The notes under the pieces are model-generated. The model saw only the letters and a list, made by a program, of their open reading frames with translations, made no database searches and was not told the DNA's origin. This document shows, in pieces, positions 1 to 7,352 of a DNA stretch of 33,294 nt. The stretch is taken from assembly GCA_003222975.1 (NCBI GenBank), contig QHXN01000039.1, positions 1 through 33,294 of the forward strand, written 5' to 3'. This DNA comes from Acidobacteriota bacterium (GTDB taxonomy: Bacteria > Acidobacteriota > Blastocatellia > Pyrinomonadales > Pyrinomonadaceae). Each line of letters starts with the position of its first letter. Within the stretch, counting starts at the first letter, position 1. The translations under genes and the position numbers were made by a program.

Positions 1-440
1 AGAAAGGAAAGGGAGTACGCTGAACAAATGACGCCCGTATCTCGCCGCAATCACCTTTGTTTGCTTACCTTTATCTCATAGCTGAATAGAAACCACTCCT
101 CGTTATATTAAGAAAAGGGTAATTACCTTAAATGGAATGAAGAGAACGTGAAACTGTTAAACCATTGGTGGCGCTGTTTTTAGTTGTCAGTTTCCGTGTT
201 GATGAAGGGAGATGAAAAATCTCAGCGGGACGGAACCGGACGCTACGGCGGAGCGCTCGCCCTTATTAGATAGAGTTGCGACAAGTCAGACACTTTTGTA
301 AACGATCTGATAATCGCGCCGCAAACCGCATCTACTTTGGTAAACGATGTGATAACGAGATGGCGGCTCCGCCTTGCTGTAACCTGTTGAAGGTAGAAGT
401 CTTCCCTTCACCGGTGCCGGCCTAGATAGCCGTAGCTTGT
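1..440. other. Non-coding left edge, AT-richer, with iteron-like repeats
   Basis: I see no convincing gene here. The first 230 bases are visibly more AT-rich than the coding DNA to the right and contain a perfect 10-bp palindrome GGTAATTACC at 118-127. The right part holds two of the three GTAAACGAT repeats listed separately. This is consistent with a control or origin-type region, but the left end is cut by the window, so a gene starting further left cannot be excluded. Confidence 0.5.
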
Positions 441-457
441 TTGGTAAACGATCTGTC
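294..457 (+). repeat. Triad of GTAAACGAT direct repeats
   Basis: Three direct copies share a core TTTgGTAAACGATcTG. The GTAAACGAT cores start at 298, 340 and 444, giving spacings of 42 and 104 bp, close to 4 and 10 helical turns. The first two copies extend further (GATAA followed by CG). The pattern resembles iterons or operators for a DNA-binding protein of the replicon. The third copy ends about 190 bp before the start chosen for the small gene at 651, so it could also regulate that gene. Function is inferred only from the arrangement. Confidence 0.6.
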
Positions 458-650
458 GAGGTATACCTGCGCTTACTCAGATTCCCCCGGATGTGCAGGC
501 GGCACTCGCCGGCGGAGACCTCAAACTAGGCGGGCGGCCCAACCCGCCAGACTGACAGCCCGAAGACTTGACGTCTCGCCGCAGAAGGCCGCGGCCCTAC
601 GGGCCGAGGTGCTGCGCTCTCACGTCCGGCTCAAAGGCACGGAGCGTACG

Positions 651-950
651 ATGCGCGCGCGCGTCCGCGAACTGCTCGGCGAGGTGGTCGAGGTCTCTTC
701 GGAAGTGATCCGGGAGGCGGTGCAGAAGGCCGACGACCTGCTCGTGGTCGACCCCTCGGACAAAAGGCACCTTTTCTACGAGGAGATGAAGCGCCTCTTC
801 TACGCCATGCGGGAGATCGAGCCGGAGGACGTTGACGACCAGTCGCTGGAGGAGTTCATGGCCGCCGCCGACCAGCTCTCGAACGCCATCTACGCTATCG
901 AACTAAAGAAGAGGCAGCGGGAGAAGAAGATGCTAAAACTAAGAATCTGA
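651..950 (+). CDS. Small helical protein of unknown function
   Basis: A 99-residue reading from an ATG preceded by GGAG six bases upstream. The open frame continues upstream through a GTG at 609 to a TTG at 441, but that TTG lies inside a GTAAACGAT repeat and the first 40 or so residues there are Arg/Pro-rich without clear coding character, so I prefer 651; the region 550-650 does look partly helical and the start could be 609. The protein is predicted to be almost all alpha-helix, acidic in the middle, with a very basic end (KKRQREKKMLKL). I recognise no family. Repeat triads lie on both sides, and its neighbours are partition and replication genes, so a role in replicon maintenance is possible but not shown. 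Confidence 0.5.
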   Translation: MRARVRELLGEVVEVSSEVIREAVQKADDLLVVDPSDKRHLFYEEMKRLFYAMREIEPEDVDDQSLEEFMAAADQLSNAIYAIELKKRQREKKMLKLRI

Positions 951-978
951 AAATGCCGAGAGCCTGTCATTCCGCCGC

Positions 979-1143
979 GGTCAGTAAGATTTATGAAAAA
1001 CCGGCTTTTTAGCGCATCCGGTCAGTGATATTTATGAAAATCTCGCGACTGCCCTGATTCCCTCTTAACGGCCTGCACAGCGCAATTCACCCGCCGAAGC
1101 GTGCCGTCTCTAATTTCCGCCCGGTCAGTAACTTTTCCGAAGA
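979..1143 (+). repeat. Triad of GGTCAGTaA direct repeats
   Basis: Three direct copies begin at 979, 1020 and 1123. The first two share GGTCAGT, two differing bases, then ATTTATGAAAA; the third keeps GGTCAGTAA and a weakly similar tail (TTTTCCGAAGA). Spacings are 41 and 103 bp, almost the same as the 42 and 104 bp of the unrelated triad at 294-457. The copies fill the non-coding gap between the small gene ending at 950 and the 21-bp repeats by the partition operon. They look like protein-binding sites. Confidence 0.6.
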
Positions 1144-1171
1144 CGTACAAAAGTCCGTAAGGGTATGGAAT

Positions 1172-1234
1172 AACTTTATACCCCGTGGCACGACTTTATG
1201 CCCCTGCGGTATAATCTTATACCCCTGTGGTATA
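1172..1234 (+). repeat. Three 21-bp direct repeats, left arm of putative centromere
   Basis: Three tandem units starting near 1173, 1193 and 1214 fit a consensus ACTTTATACCCCTGTGGTAT followed by A, with a period of 20-21 bp (two helical turns). The right half of each unit is close to palindromic (TATACC...GGTATA). They sit directly downstream of the stop codon of the ParB-like gene. The same unit recurs in degenerate form at 3,271-3,440, upstream of the operon. Direct repeats on either side of a ParA operon suggest a partition site bound by the ParB-like protein; this is inference. Confidence 0.65.
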
Positions 1235-1237
1235 ATT

Positions 1238-2026
1238 TCAAGCTAGCTCTTCGTCATAGTAGTGATGCCGCGGCTTTCTGCGCACGCCGGGGGGGAGTTG
1301 GCTGAGGTGCAGTTTGAATTCGGTCCCCTGTTTCGTGGCCGTATTGAAGATGTTGAGGCGTTCGATAAAACCCAGGGTTTCGAGTTGCTTGACGTTAATG
1401 GCGCACTGCTTCTTTTCGAGTCCGCTCAGCTTGGCAAGCTTTTCGTAAGAGGTGAAGAAGGTCTCTTCGCCTATGGCGTAAGTGTTTTTATAGAGGACTT
1501 CACAGATCCGAAGTTTGCCGGCACGTCCCCCGCTTCTTAGTATGAATCCCCACCGCTCCACAAAATCCTCGAACGACACGGCCCCGGCGCTGCCGGAAGC
1601 GACGCGGCGCCTTTCGACCTGCGGGCTTCCCGCGATGGCGTGTGCGCCCGTGCGCGGCTGAGGGCCTTTCGATCTGCCCTCTTCAACTTCCGCGGCCCCG
1701 TCGACTTTCCGAGATGGCGGAGGGCTTTCCGGTTGGGCAGCTTCAGACCTGCGCCTGAGAGGCACCACCCCTTCAGTTTTCGTCTTGGCAGGGGTCGGAG
1801 ACTGAGAACCAAAACGGCGCGGGACAGCCAACTCCTCCGGCAGTTTCGGCACCGACTCCGGGGCTCCCGCTTCATCCCCGTCAGCCGGCGAAGGCTGATC
1901 CAGCGGCTCTCGCGTCGCGGGATTGACTCGACCAAGCAGTCGAGAAGTGAGCGACGCGTCGCGGTTGAAGATGTCATCTAGCCCGCGATGCAGTGCCTTC
2001 CTTTTCGGCTTTTCTCTTCCTGTCAT
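1238..2026 (-). CDS. ParB-like winged-helix DNA-binding protein of the partition operon
   Basis: A 262-residue protein. Its N-terminus (about residues 8-21) contains HRGLDDIF, closely resembling the LGRGLDALL-type motif by which ParB proteins contact and stimulate ParA. Residues about 30-150 are Pro/Ser/Arg/Glu-rich and probably disordered. The last 110 residues form a compact domain that reads as a winged helix (segments FTSYEKLAKLSGLEKKQ, then a helix with NVKQLETLGFIERL). The ParB CTPase domain and the usual KorB/Spo0J HTH are not apparent. The start overlaps the end of parA by 53 bp, implying translational coupling. Likely role: binding the 21-bp repeats next to it and linking them to ParA. 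An alternative is a replication initiator or repressor. Confidence 0.7.
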   Translation of the reverse strand: MTGREKPKRKALHRGLDDIFNRDASLTSRLLGRVNPATREPLDQPSPADGDEAGAPESVPKLPEELAVPRRFGSQSPTPAKTKTEGVVPLRRRSEAAQPESPPPSRKVDGAAEVEEGRSKGPQPRTGAHAIAGSPQVERRRVASGSAGAVSFEDFVERWGFILRSGGRAGKLRICEVLYKNTYAIGEETFFTSYEKLAKLSGLEKKQCAINVKQLETLGFIERLNIFNTATKQGTEFKLHLSQLPPGVRRKPRHHYYDEELA

Positions 2027-2783
2027 AGATGTCGAGCAGCTCCTTCGATAGCCGCGTGAAATCGAAATACCCAGAAGATTTTTTATCGTATTCCAGAATG
2101 GGTTTGCCCGAACTCGCCGCCTCTGTCAGCTTGACGTTTTTGTGGATGACGGTTTCGAGCATCAGCGATTCGAAGAAGCGCTCGACCTCCTCCCGCACTT
2201 CCCTATCCATCTTCTGCCTCTGGTCGAAAAGGTTGACCAGTGCGCGGATCACGAGATCATATTTTTGAAACTCGCGCTGCACCTCGGAGAGCGTCTCCAT
2301 CAGTTGGTTCAAGCCGTAGAGCGCGTAGTAGCCGCAGTCGATAACGATCAGGATCTCGTCCGAAGCCACCATTGCGTTAATCGTTGAAGTCTCGAGCGCG
2401 GGCGGCGTGTCCAGGATGATGAAATCATACCGGTCCTTCAGCGGCTGGAGTCTTGATTCGAGAAGACGCTCGCGGTTGCGGCGGCTGGAGAGCATCGCCT
2501 CCATGTTCGGCTCGAGCGCGTTCGGGATCAGGTCGAGGTTCGGCTTGATTTTCTGGATGTACTGATCCATGTCCGGCGCATCGTCCATCAGCAACCGGAA
2601 TGTAGTCTTCCTGATCTCGCGCGGGTCGACGCCGAGGCCGACCGCCAAGTTCCCCTGCGGGTCGAGGTCTATCGCCAGCACTTTCTTCCTAAAGTGTGAT
2701 GCAAAAATCGACGCCAGGTTGAGGGCGACCGTTGTTTTGCCGGTCCCCCCTTTGGCGTTACAGCAGCTTATCACTCTCCCCAT
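1974..2783 (-). CDS. parA: ParA-family partition ATPase
   Basis: A 269-residue ParA/Soj/MinD-type ATPase, the motor that positions plasmids or chromosomes. The deviant Walker A motif KGGTGKTT spans residues 11-18, with the signature lysine K11 and the P-loop lysine K16. Walker A-prime (LAIDLDPQGNL) and Walker B (FIILDTPPAL) are intact. There is no N-terminal HTH extension, so it resembles chromosomal Soj or the short plasmid ParA (type Ib) rather than type Ia. The start is the first ATG, 24 bp after the stop of the small HTH gene, with a G-rich stretch upstream. It lies second in a three-gene minus-strand operon and overlaps the ParB-like gene. Confidence 0.93.
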   Translation of the reverse strand: MGRVISCCNAKGGTGKTTVALNLASIFASHFRKKVLAIDLDPQGNLAVGLGVDPREIRKTTFRLLMDDAPDMDQYIQKIKPNLDLIPNALEPNMEAMLSSRRNRERLLESRLQPLKDRYDFIILDTPPALETSTINAMVASDEILIVIDCGYYALYGLNQLMETLSEVQREFQKYDLVIRALVNLFDQRQKMDREVREEVERFFESLMLETVIHKNVKLTEAASSGKPILEYDKKSSGYFDFTRLSKELLDIYDRKRKAEKEGTASRAR

Positions 2784-2807
2784 GCCGGTGGCCCCCCGAA
2801 GGATTCC

Positions 2808-3023
2808 CTATGCGGCACGCTTTCTCCTCCGCACTATTAGGTTCTCGACATCTCTCCGGCTGACGAGCTTGACGCGATGGTCCAAAGGATCAAGCTGATG
2901 CGGCAGCGCGCCGCCGCCGATCAGCGCGGCTATCTTGTTCGCACTGATGCCGAGGATTTTTCTCGCCTCGGAGACTTTGATCAGATCGGACTCGCGCGGA
3001 ATCACAGTCTTAGCTCGTGCCAT
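2808..3023 (-). CDS. Small HTH protein, excisionase/MerR-like, first gene of par operon
   Basis: A 71-residue protein starting MARAK at an ATG with AAGGA eight bases upstream; this is preferred to an ATG 69 bases further up that lacks a ribosome site. It contains a helix-turn-helix of the excisionase or MerR N-terminal kind (SEARKILGISANKIAALI), a short wing (HRVKLVSRRDVENLI) and a basic tail (RRRKRAA). It precedes parA by 24 bp. Degenerate 21-bp repeats begin about 250 bp upstream, in what should be the operon promoter region. It may autoregulate the operon or act as an auxiliary centromere-binding factor. The family assignment rests on fold-like motifs only. Confidence 0.75.
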   Translation of the reverse strand: MARAKTVIPRESDLIKVSEARKILGISANKIAALIGGGALPHQLDPLDHRVKLVSRRDVENLIVRRRKRAA

Positions 3024-3270
3024 GTCATGTCCTTGCTGGTGATGAGACCTCATAGATTTTAAGCTTCTAGCAGAGCGCATACGGAGTGTCAATAACTATT
3101 TCAATTGATTCCCACTGAAAAGGAATGACTTGCACCTATCTCCATAGGCTGAACGGTGCCGCACGACGGTGCCCGCGCGGGTGACAGGGGATTCGGCCAG
3201 CTTTTCCCTACCGATACTTAAGCGGCGCGTGGTAGCAAGGCTACAGAAAACCCAATAAAACAAGCACTTT

Positions 3271-3440
3271 TTCGATCTACCCCTGTAGTATAACTTTATA
3301 CCATAGGGCCATAATCTTATTCCCCGCGGGTTGTACCTTCCACCCCTGCCGCCTAACTTAAGTCCACAGCCCCACAACCTTCAGCCCCGGTAGTCATACG
3401 TCATTCCACAGCCATATAACTTACGATCCCAGTAGCATAA
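3271..3440 (+). repeat. Array of about eight degenerate 21-bp repeats, right arm of putative centromere
   Basis: Tandem units of 20-22 bp run through this stretch, beginning near 3274, 3293, 3314, 3336, 3356, 3377, 3399 and 3419. They vary around the same consensus as the repeats at 1,172-1,234 (A.CTTATACCCCtGtGGTATA); the units at 3,274 and 3,293 are the closest. The array lies upstream of the par operon and between it and the divergent replication genes. It is a candidate partition site, iteron array, or both. An apparent minus-strand reading frame across it is a by-product of the repeats. Confidence 0.65.
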
Positions 3441-3660
3441 AGTCGGGTCACACCGGATTAACAAACGGGGACAGTCGTAGAAGTTTATTCCGCTGCGGAC
3501 GGAACTATGACCACAGGATTTACAGATTTCTAAGTTTGTGTTTAGGTGTACGCGGCAACGAGAGTGAGCGTTTTTTAAACGCTCAAAAGCAATGACCTGA
3601 AGCGCGCAAGTTTGGCGACCGAACGCTTCAGGTCAGTTGAAACTCGCTTGACGGCGAGCC
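3441..3660. other. Putative origin or control region with perfect inverted repeats
   Basis: There is no gene between the 21-bp repeat array and the replication gene. Two strong palindromic structures are present. TGAGCGTTT and AAACGCTCA (3565-3573 and 3577-3585) form a 9-bp perfect stem with a TTT loop. TGACCTGAAGCG and CGCTTCAGGTCA (3593-3604 and 3624-3635) form a 12-bp perfect inverted repeat with a 19-bp spacer. Such structures next to iteron-like repeats and upstream of an initiator gene are typical of plasmid origins. I found no consensus DnaA box (TTATNCACA). Confidence 0.5.
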
Positions 3661-3666
3661 GGTGAT

Positions 3667-3686
3667 AGTGTGTCTACGGACACATT
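3667..3686 (+). promoter_or_regulatory. UACG-tetraloop hairpin upstream of the replication gene
   Basis: TGTGTC and GACACA (3669-3674 and 3679-3684) enclose TACG, so the transcript would carry a cUACGg loop, a member of the very stable UNCG class. The stem can be extended by a G-U and an A-U pair. It lies 51 bp before the ATG at 3737, probably in the leader of the replication operon. It could control expression, for example mRNA stability or antisense copy-number control. Stability follows from known tetraloop behaviour; function is inference. Confidence 0.45.
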
Positions 3687-3736
3687 ATAAGTCACCAGCG
3701 AGGGGCTGTCGAGCAGAAAGTTTTGAGGAGTTTGCG

Positions 3737-4873
3737 ATGACAGCGCAAGCATCTCCTTCGACACGGTTCCTCCGCAAGACACAACTGGCGGCGAATGAGT
3801 ATCACAAAAACTTCCACAAGATCGACCGGGAGGTGATCGCCGCGGTCAGTTCGCCCGAGGCGGATGGAGTGACGCCGCTGATGAGCAAGGTCTACCTCCG
3901 GCTGGTGAACGCACCCGATGGGTACTGGGAGCGTGACGGCGTCTTGCGGTTCGAAGCCGAGTTGAGGGAAGCGGGTCAGGTTAAGGCATGGTCGGTGCTC
4001 TGCGAAGTTCTGGGCGTCGCCAGCGCGACGGCCAACAAAGCTCTCACCTGGATGCACGGGCAGGGGATCGTCGGCTACTACGCCGGGAAGAACGGGGTGG
4101 GGATCAGGATATTTCTTAACCGCGCCGCCTCTTCGGTCGGTAAAAAAATTTTGCCGTTTTCTCCTGCTTCATCCGGCGCGGCTCGTGCTTCACGGAATGA
4201 ACCAGCCTTTAAGGACAGCTTCGCTGTATCAGAAGGTTCAGACTCAGATTTAAATCCGCACGCGCCAAAAAACGGCGCGGACGCGAAAACGGTTGGTAAA
4301 AAAGTCCTCGACCCGACCCCACAACTCGACACCCAATCACACACACACACCGAGCGTGAGGGAAGGGAAGTCGAACCCCCCGCACAGCACCTTGGTACGG
4401 TCACGGTGGACGAGATCGTTGCGCGCCTGAAGAACGAACTTGAGCCGTGCGTGAGGAGCGCGGCGACTCAGGCCGCCGCACAAACGGCCGCCCGCGAGAT
4501 GGCGCGCACGCGCGAGTGGTTCGAGACGAAGGCGCTGCCGAAAGCCGTGCGCGTGGCGCAGCACGAAACCTATGACCTGCTCCGTAAGCACGGCGGCGCT
4601 GACGAAGGGACGCGGCGCGCGGGCGCCAATCTGGAAGTCGGACGCGCCACAGCCGACTCCTACACGCCGCCCGTCGCGCACAAGCTTTCACCGGAAGAGA
4701 TTCTAGAGACCGCCGAGACCTGCGTGGCTCTCCTTGAGACGCAAGGCAAGTCAATCGACGTGACGCTCTCCGAGATCAGCTCGGAAGGCGGCGGCTGGCT
4801 CTTGCCGGAGGACGCGCCGCGGGTGCGCGAGGTAGCACAAACCTTGCTGCGTGAGAGAGGCGAAAGGAGATAG
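3737..4873 (+). CDS. Putative winged-helix replication initiator
   Basis: A 378-residue protein starting at an ATG with GAGGAG seven bases upstream; the frame stays open 25 codons further left without a ribosome site. Residues about 12-135 look like a replication-protein winged helix ([12 protein letters not shown], then [20 protein letters not shown] as recognition region, and [18 protein letters not shown] as wing). A long Ser/Ala/Lys-rich linker follows, then an Ala-rich helical region and a charged C-terminus. It carries a CA-repeat tract at 4338-4351. The next gene, a helicase-loader ATPase, starts 10 bp downstream, which is the classic initiator-plus-loader pair. I infer it binds the repeats upstream and opens the origin. 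No exact family is recognised; a transcriptional regulator is the alternative. Confidence 0.6.
   Translation: MTAQASPSTRFLRKTQLAANEYHKNFHKIDREVIAAVSSPEADGVTPLMSKVYLRLVNAPDGYWERDGVLRFEAELREAGQVKAWSVLCEVLGVASATANKALTWMHGQGIVGYYAGKNGVGIRIFLNRAASSVGKKILPFSPASSGAARASRNEPAFKDSFAVSEGSDSDLNPHAPKNGADAKTVGKKVLDPTPQLDTQSHTHTEREGREVEPPAQHLGTVTVDEIVARLKNELEPCVRSAATQAAAQTAAREMARTREWFETKALPKAVRVAQHETYDLLRKHGGADEGTRRAGANLEVGRATADSYTPPVAHKLSPEEILETAETCVALLETQGKSIDVTLSEISSEGGGWLLPEDAPRVREVAQTLLRERGERR
4338..4351 (+). repeat. CA-dinucleotide tract inside the replication gene
   Basis: About seven CA units in a row encode SHTHT within the disordered linker of the putative initiator. Slippage by one unit would shift the frame and truncate the protein before its C-terminal region. 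It may be chance. Confidence 0.5.
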
Positions 4874-4883
4874 CAGGAAACCT

Positions 4884-5675
4884 ATGCCGGCACAAGCAGC
4901 GAAGGACTATCCGTTCTCTGTCGTCTCTTCCGTTACTGACGATGACTCCGAGGCCGCACGACAAGGCTCACCGGCAAACACACCCGAGCCTTGTCCCTTC
5001 TGCTTCGGGACCGGGTTGGAGGTCGTCGCGGGTAAAGGTGCCCGGCGCTGTGGTTGTCGCACGCAGGGGCGACAGGCGAAACTTTTTGAAGCGGCACGCA
5101 TACCTACCCGCTACGAGCGCTGCTCTCTGGCTAACTACCAAGTCGCGCCGGGTAACGGCACGCAGCTCCAGGCCTTCAACTACGCTTTCAAACTGGTGGA
5201 CGAATACCCGGCGGTCGCGCGCGGCTTACTGCTGATGGGGCCGGTCGGGACTGGGAAGACTCATTTGTCGGCTGCAATCCTGCGCGGCCTGATGGAGAAG
5301 GGGATGCCCTGCCTGTTCTACGAATTCGGCGCGCTCCTCAAGGAGATTCAAAATTCGTACAACCCGGTCTCGCAGACTTCGGAGTTGAAGGTGCTCGCGC
5401 CTGTTTATGAAACAGAAGTGCTGGTGCTCGACGAACTGGGCGCGGTGAAGCCGACTGATTGGGTACGTGACACGATGATGCAGATAATCGGCACGCGCTA
5501 CAACAACCGACGGCTGACGATCTTTACGACCAACTACTTCGACGCACGACACGCCCCCGCTGAAGAGACACTGGAAGACCGCATCGGTGTGCGTCTTAGA
5601 AGTCGTCTCTACGAGATGTGCAGAACGATCATCATCGAAGGCGAGGATTACCGGCGCAAGCTCGACGCGCAGTAA
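4884..5675 (+). CDS. DnaC/IstB-like AAA+ helicase loader with N-terminal zinc finger
   Basis: A 263-residue AAA+ ATPase of the DnaC/DnaI/IstB group, which loads the replicative helicase. The ATG at 4884 has AGGAAA just upstream and follows the initiator stop by 10 bp. N-terminal cysteines C37, C40, C56 and C58 (CPFCFGTG and CGC) form a zinc-binding module as in DnaI-type loaders. Walker A is GPVGTGKTH (K125), Walker B is [10 protein letters not shown], and sensor 1 is TIFTTNY. The end carries the expected arginine-rich [15 protein letters not shown] element. No transposase accompanies it, which argues for DnaC over the transposition helper IstB. It is translated with the initiator and probably serves plasmid or chromid replication. 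Confidence 0.85.
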   Translation: MPAQAAKDYPFSVVSSVTDDDSEAARQGSPANTPEPCPFCFGTGLEVVAGKGARRCGCRTQGRQAKLFEAARIPTRYERCSLANYQVAPGNGTQLQAFNYAFKLVDEYPAVARGLLLMGPVGTGKTHLSAAILRGLMEKGMPCLFYEFGALLKEIQNSYNPVSQTSELKVLAPVYETEVLVLDELGAVKPTDWVRDTMMQIIGTRYNNRRLTIFTTNYFDARHAPAEETLEDRIGVRLRSRLYEMCRTIIIEGEDYRRKLDAQ

Positions 5676-5794
5676 TGAAGAAGATACAGTTCAAGAGCCT
5701 CTCGTGGACTGAGGCGGGGCTGCTCCGGGCCTCGCTGCGCCGGCAACTCATCGCGCAGCACCCGGACATCAGAGAGATGGGGGACAGATGCTGA
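5675..5794 (+). CDS. 39-residue ORF coupled to the helicase loader
   Basis: A short ORF whose ATG overlaps the loader's TAA stop in the arrangement TAATG, so ribosomes could re-initiate directly. The peptide starts [20 protein letters not shown], is basic and amphipathic, and ends in a Cys. A further mini-ORF (5788-5856, 22 residues, starting MLTCSGL) overlaps its stop as ATGCTGA and has GGGGGA just upstream. Function is unknown; no family is recognised. It may be a small accessory of the replication operon or a remnant of a longer gene. Confidence 0.4.
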   Translation: MKKIQFKSLSWTEAGLLRASLRRQLIAQHPDIREMGDRC

Positions 5795-5827
5795 CATGCA
5801 GCGGACTCGCGCCACAGCGCGCCCTTT

Positions 5828-6556
5828 ATGAACATTGTGCGGGCGCTCGCCGCTGATGCCTTGCGTTCGGCGCTACTTAGTTGCTGGAGCCCTCATCCCG
5901 AGAACTCTACGTACTGGCGCAAAGGAACAGTCGTCAGGCTGTACGACCCTGAAGATCACTTTGGCGGCCTTATCATCAAGATGGATGAAGACGGTCTTGA
6001 ATTCCGGCATCGTTTTGTTGATAAGCAGTGGATTCGCGCTGTGCAAGGAACAGACGCGAAAGCCGCAGATGATAATAAGCCTGGAGACCAAGCTGAAGCC
6101 AATCAAACCACACCGGACACCGACAAGACCGGAGCCGTCTCGTGTCCAGCGTCTGATGATCTCAAGGGCACATCGCAGTCTGCCATCTTCAAGCGGCTGG
6201 TCGCCGACAGATACGAGAGGAATGGAAAGAGCCGGGATGAGAACGAGAAGAACGTCTCGGTCAGCATTCATTTCGATGACTTCAAGACAGGCGCAACCCA
6301 TCCGTACCGTCACATAATCAATAATCCTGATGGGCCCGATGGAGTTGACGGCGGAACTGTCTATGCGGTCAAGGCTACGTATCTTGGTTCTGCACAAAAA
6401 GTGCATAGCCCGTATCCGCTTCTTGTGCAACGCCCATCGGGTGAGCCTTGCCGCCCCGGCCATCGGGATGCACAATACCTAAATTGCCGCCGGCGGCCTG
6501 ATCTTACTTGCCCTTGTCTTAACGTTTATCCGTCAATGAGAGAAGTTGTCAGTTAG
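5828..6556 (+). CDS. Hypothetical protein at the module junction, possibly degenerate
   Basis: A 242-codon open frame with no ribosome-binding site before its ATG. Residues about 28-70 (KGTVVRLYDPEDHFGGLIIK onward) and 140-190 (VSIHFDDFKTG, NNPDGPDGVDGGTVYAVKA) read like folded protein, with an acidic low-complexity stretch between. The last 50 residues are Arg/Pro/Cys-rich and look out of frame. In another frame, 6483-6539 encodes a hydrophobic IAAGGLILLALVLTFIRQ and a stop, like a C-terminal membrane helix cut from its gene. Base composition is less GC-rich than in the neighbours. It ends 6 bp before the thioesterase start. It may be a decayed gene at the join between the replication and NRPS modules. 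Function unknown. Confidence 0.35.
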   Translation: MNIVRALAADALRSALLSCWSPHPENSTYWRKGTVVRLYDPEDHFGGLIIKMDEDGLEFRHRFVDKQWIRAVQGTDAKAADDNKPGDQAEANQTTPDTDKTGAVSCPASDDLKGTSQSAIFKRLVADRYERNGKSRDENEKNVSVSIHFDDFKTGATHPYRHIINNPDGPDGVDGGTVYAVKATYLGSAQKVHSPYPLLVQRPSGEPCRPGHRDAQYLNCRRRPDLTCPCLNVYPSMREVVS

Positions 6557-6562
6557 CAGCCT

Positions 6563-7330
6563 ATGACTTCATGGTTCACGCAGTTGAAACCGGACCCGCG
6601 GGCGCGGTTTCGCCTGTTCTGTTTTCCTCATGCGGGGGGCGCGAGCACGAGCTTTCACCGTTGGCCGCAGCACATTTCTTCCGGCGTCGGGATTTGCGCG
6701 GCCCAGCTTCCGGGCCGGGGCCGCCGTATTAAGGAGCCTCCGGAGACGAATCTTTTAATTTTGGTCGAGAAGCTGGCCCACGCCATCCGGCCCTATCTGG
6801 ACAGGCCGTTCGTCTTCTTCGGCCACAGCATGGGGGCGCTGATCAGTTTTGAACTCGCGCGCCGCCTGCGACGGGAAAAGGGGGGCGAGCCGGCCCATTT
6901 ATTCGTTAGCGGGAGGCGTGCCCCTCAAATAGCGGGCGGCGACGACGTGACATACAATCTGCCTACCGCGGAATTTATTAATGAGTTGCGGCGGCTGAAC
7001 GGGACGCCTGCCGAAGTGCTCGAACACCCGGAGTTGATGGAACTGATGTTGCCACTTCTGCGGGCCGATTTTGAGATGGTCGAAACCTACACTTATTCGG
7101 CGGAGACTCCTCTTGCCTGTCCGATTTCGGCCTATGGCGGGGCACAAGATTCGGAAGTGAAACTTGAGCATCTGCGGGCGTGGCGCGATCAGACCACCGC
7201 CGATTTCACCTCGCGCATGTTCGCGGGCGACCACTTCTTCATTTATCAAGACGAAGCCCTGCCGCAAGCTATTGACCGCGAGTTGCGAGCGCGGTACGAC
7301 TTGAACGAGCGACACCCGCCCGCGGTTTGA
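6563..7330 (+). CDS. Type II thioesterase (NRPS editing)
   Basis: A 255-residue stand-alone alpha/beta-hydrolase of the GrsT/SrfAD type, the normal length for the family. These enzymes hydrolyse wrong or stalled acyl groups from carrier domains. The N-terminal FCFPHAGGA is the family oxyanion-hole signature, GHSMGA holds the nucleophile S89, and GDHFF carries the catalytic histidine H224. The catalytic aspartate is probably in GGAQDSEV. There is no signal peptide, so it acts in the cytoplasm. It lies 22 bp upstream of the oxygenase gene on the same strand and probably shares its transcript, pointing towards the synthetase operon it serves. Confidence 0.93.
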   Translation: MTSWFTQLKPDPRARFRLFCFPHAGGASTSFHRWPQHISSGVGICAAQLPGRGRRIKEPPETNLLILVEKLAHAIRPYLDRPFVFFGHSMGALISFELARRLRREKGGEPAHLFVSGRRAPQIAGGDDVTYNLPTAEFINELRRLNGTPAEVLEHPELMELMLPLLRADFEMVETYTYSAETPLACPISAYGGAQDSEVKLEHLRAWRDQTTADFTSRMFAGDHFFIYQDEALPQAIDRELRARYDLNERHPPAV

Positions 7331-7352
7331 AGTTTTAAGCAGGCGAGAGAAG

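Noticed and set aside
111..130. GGTAATTACC palindrome as an operator
   Set aside because: A 10-bp palindrome in AT-rich DNA is weak evidence and no adjacent promoter or gene start supports it.
1262..1540. Plus-strand frame opposite the ParB-like gene
   Set aside because: It mirrors the winged-helix coding part of the minus-strand gene and has no ribosome site.
3096..3377. 93-codon minus-strand frame upstream of the par operon
   Set aside because: Its Gly/Arg/Tyr-rich sequence is the translation of the 21-bp repeats; it has no ribosome site and no protein-like character.
3271..3440. CRISPR-like array
   Set aside because: The repeats are contiguous, degenerate and without unique spacers, and no cas gene is present.
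4884..5675. IstB transposition helper of an IS21 element
   Set aside because: There is no IstA transposase or terminal repeats; the zinc finger and the adjacent initiator-like gene fit a replication helicase loader better.
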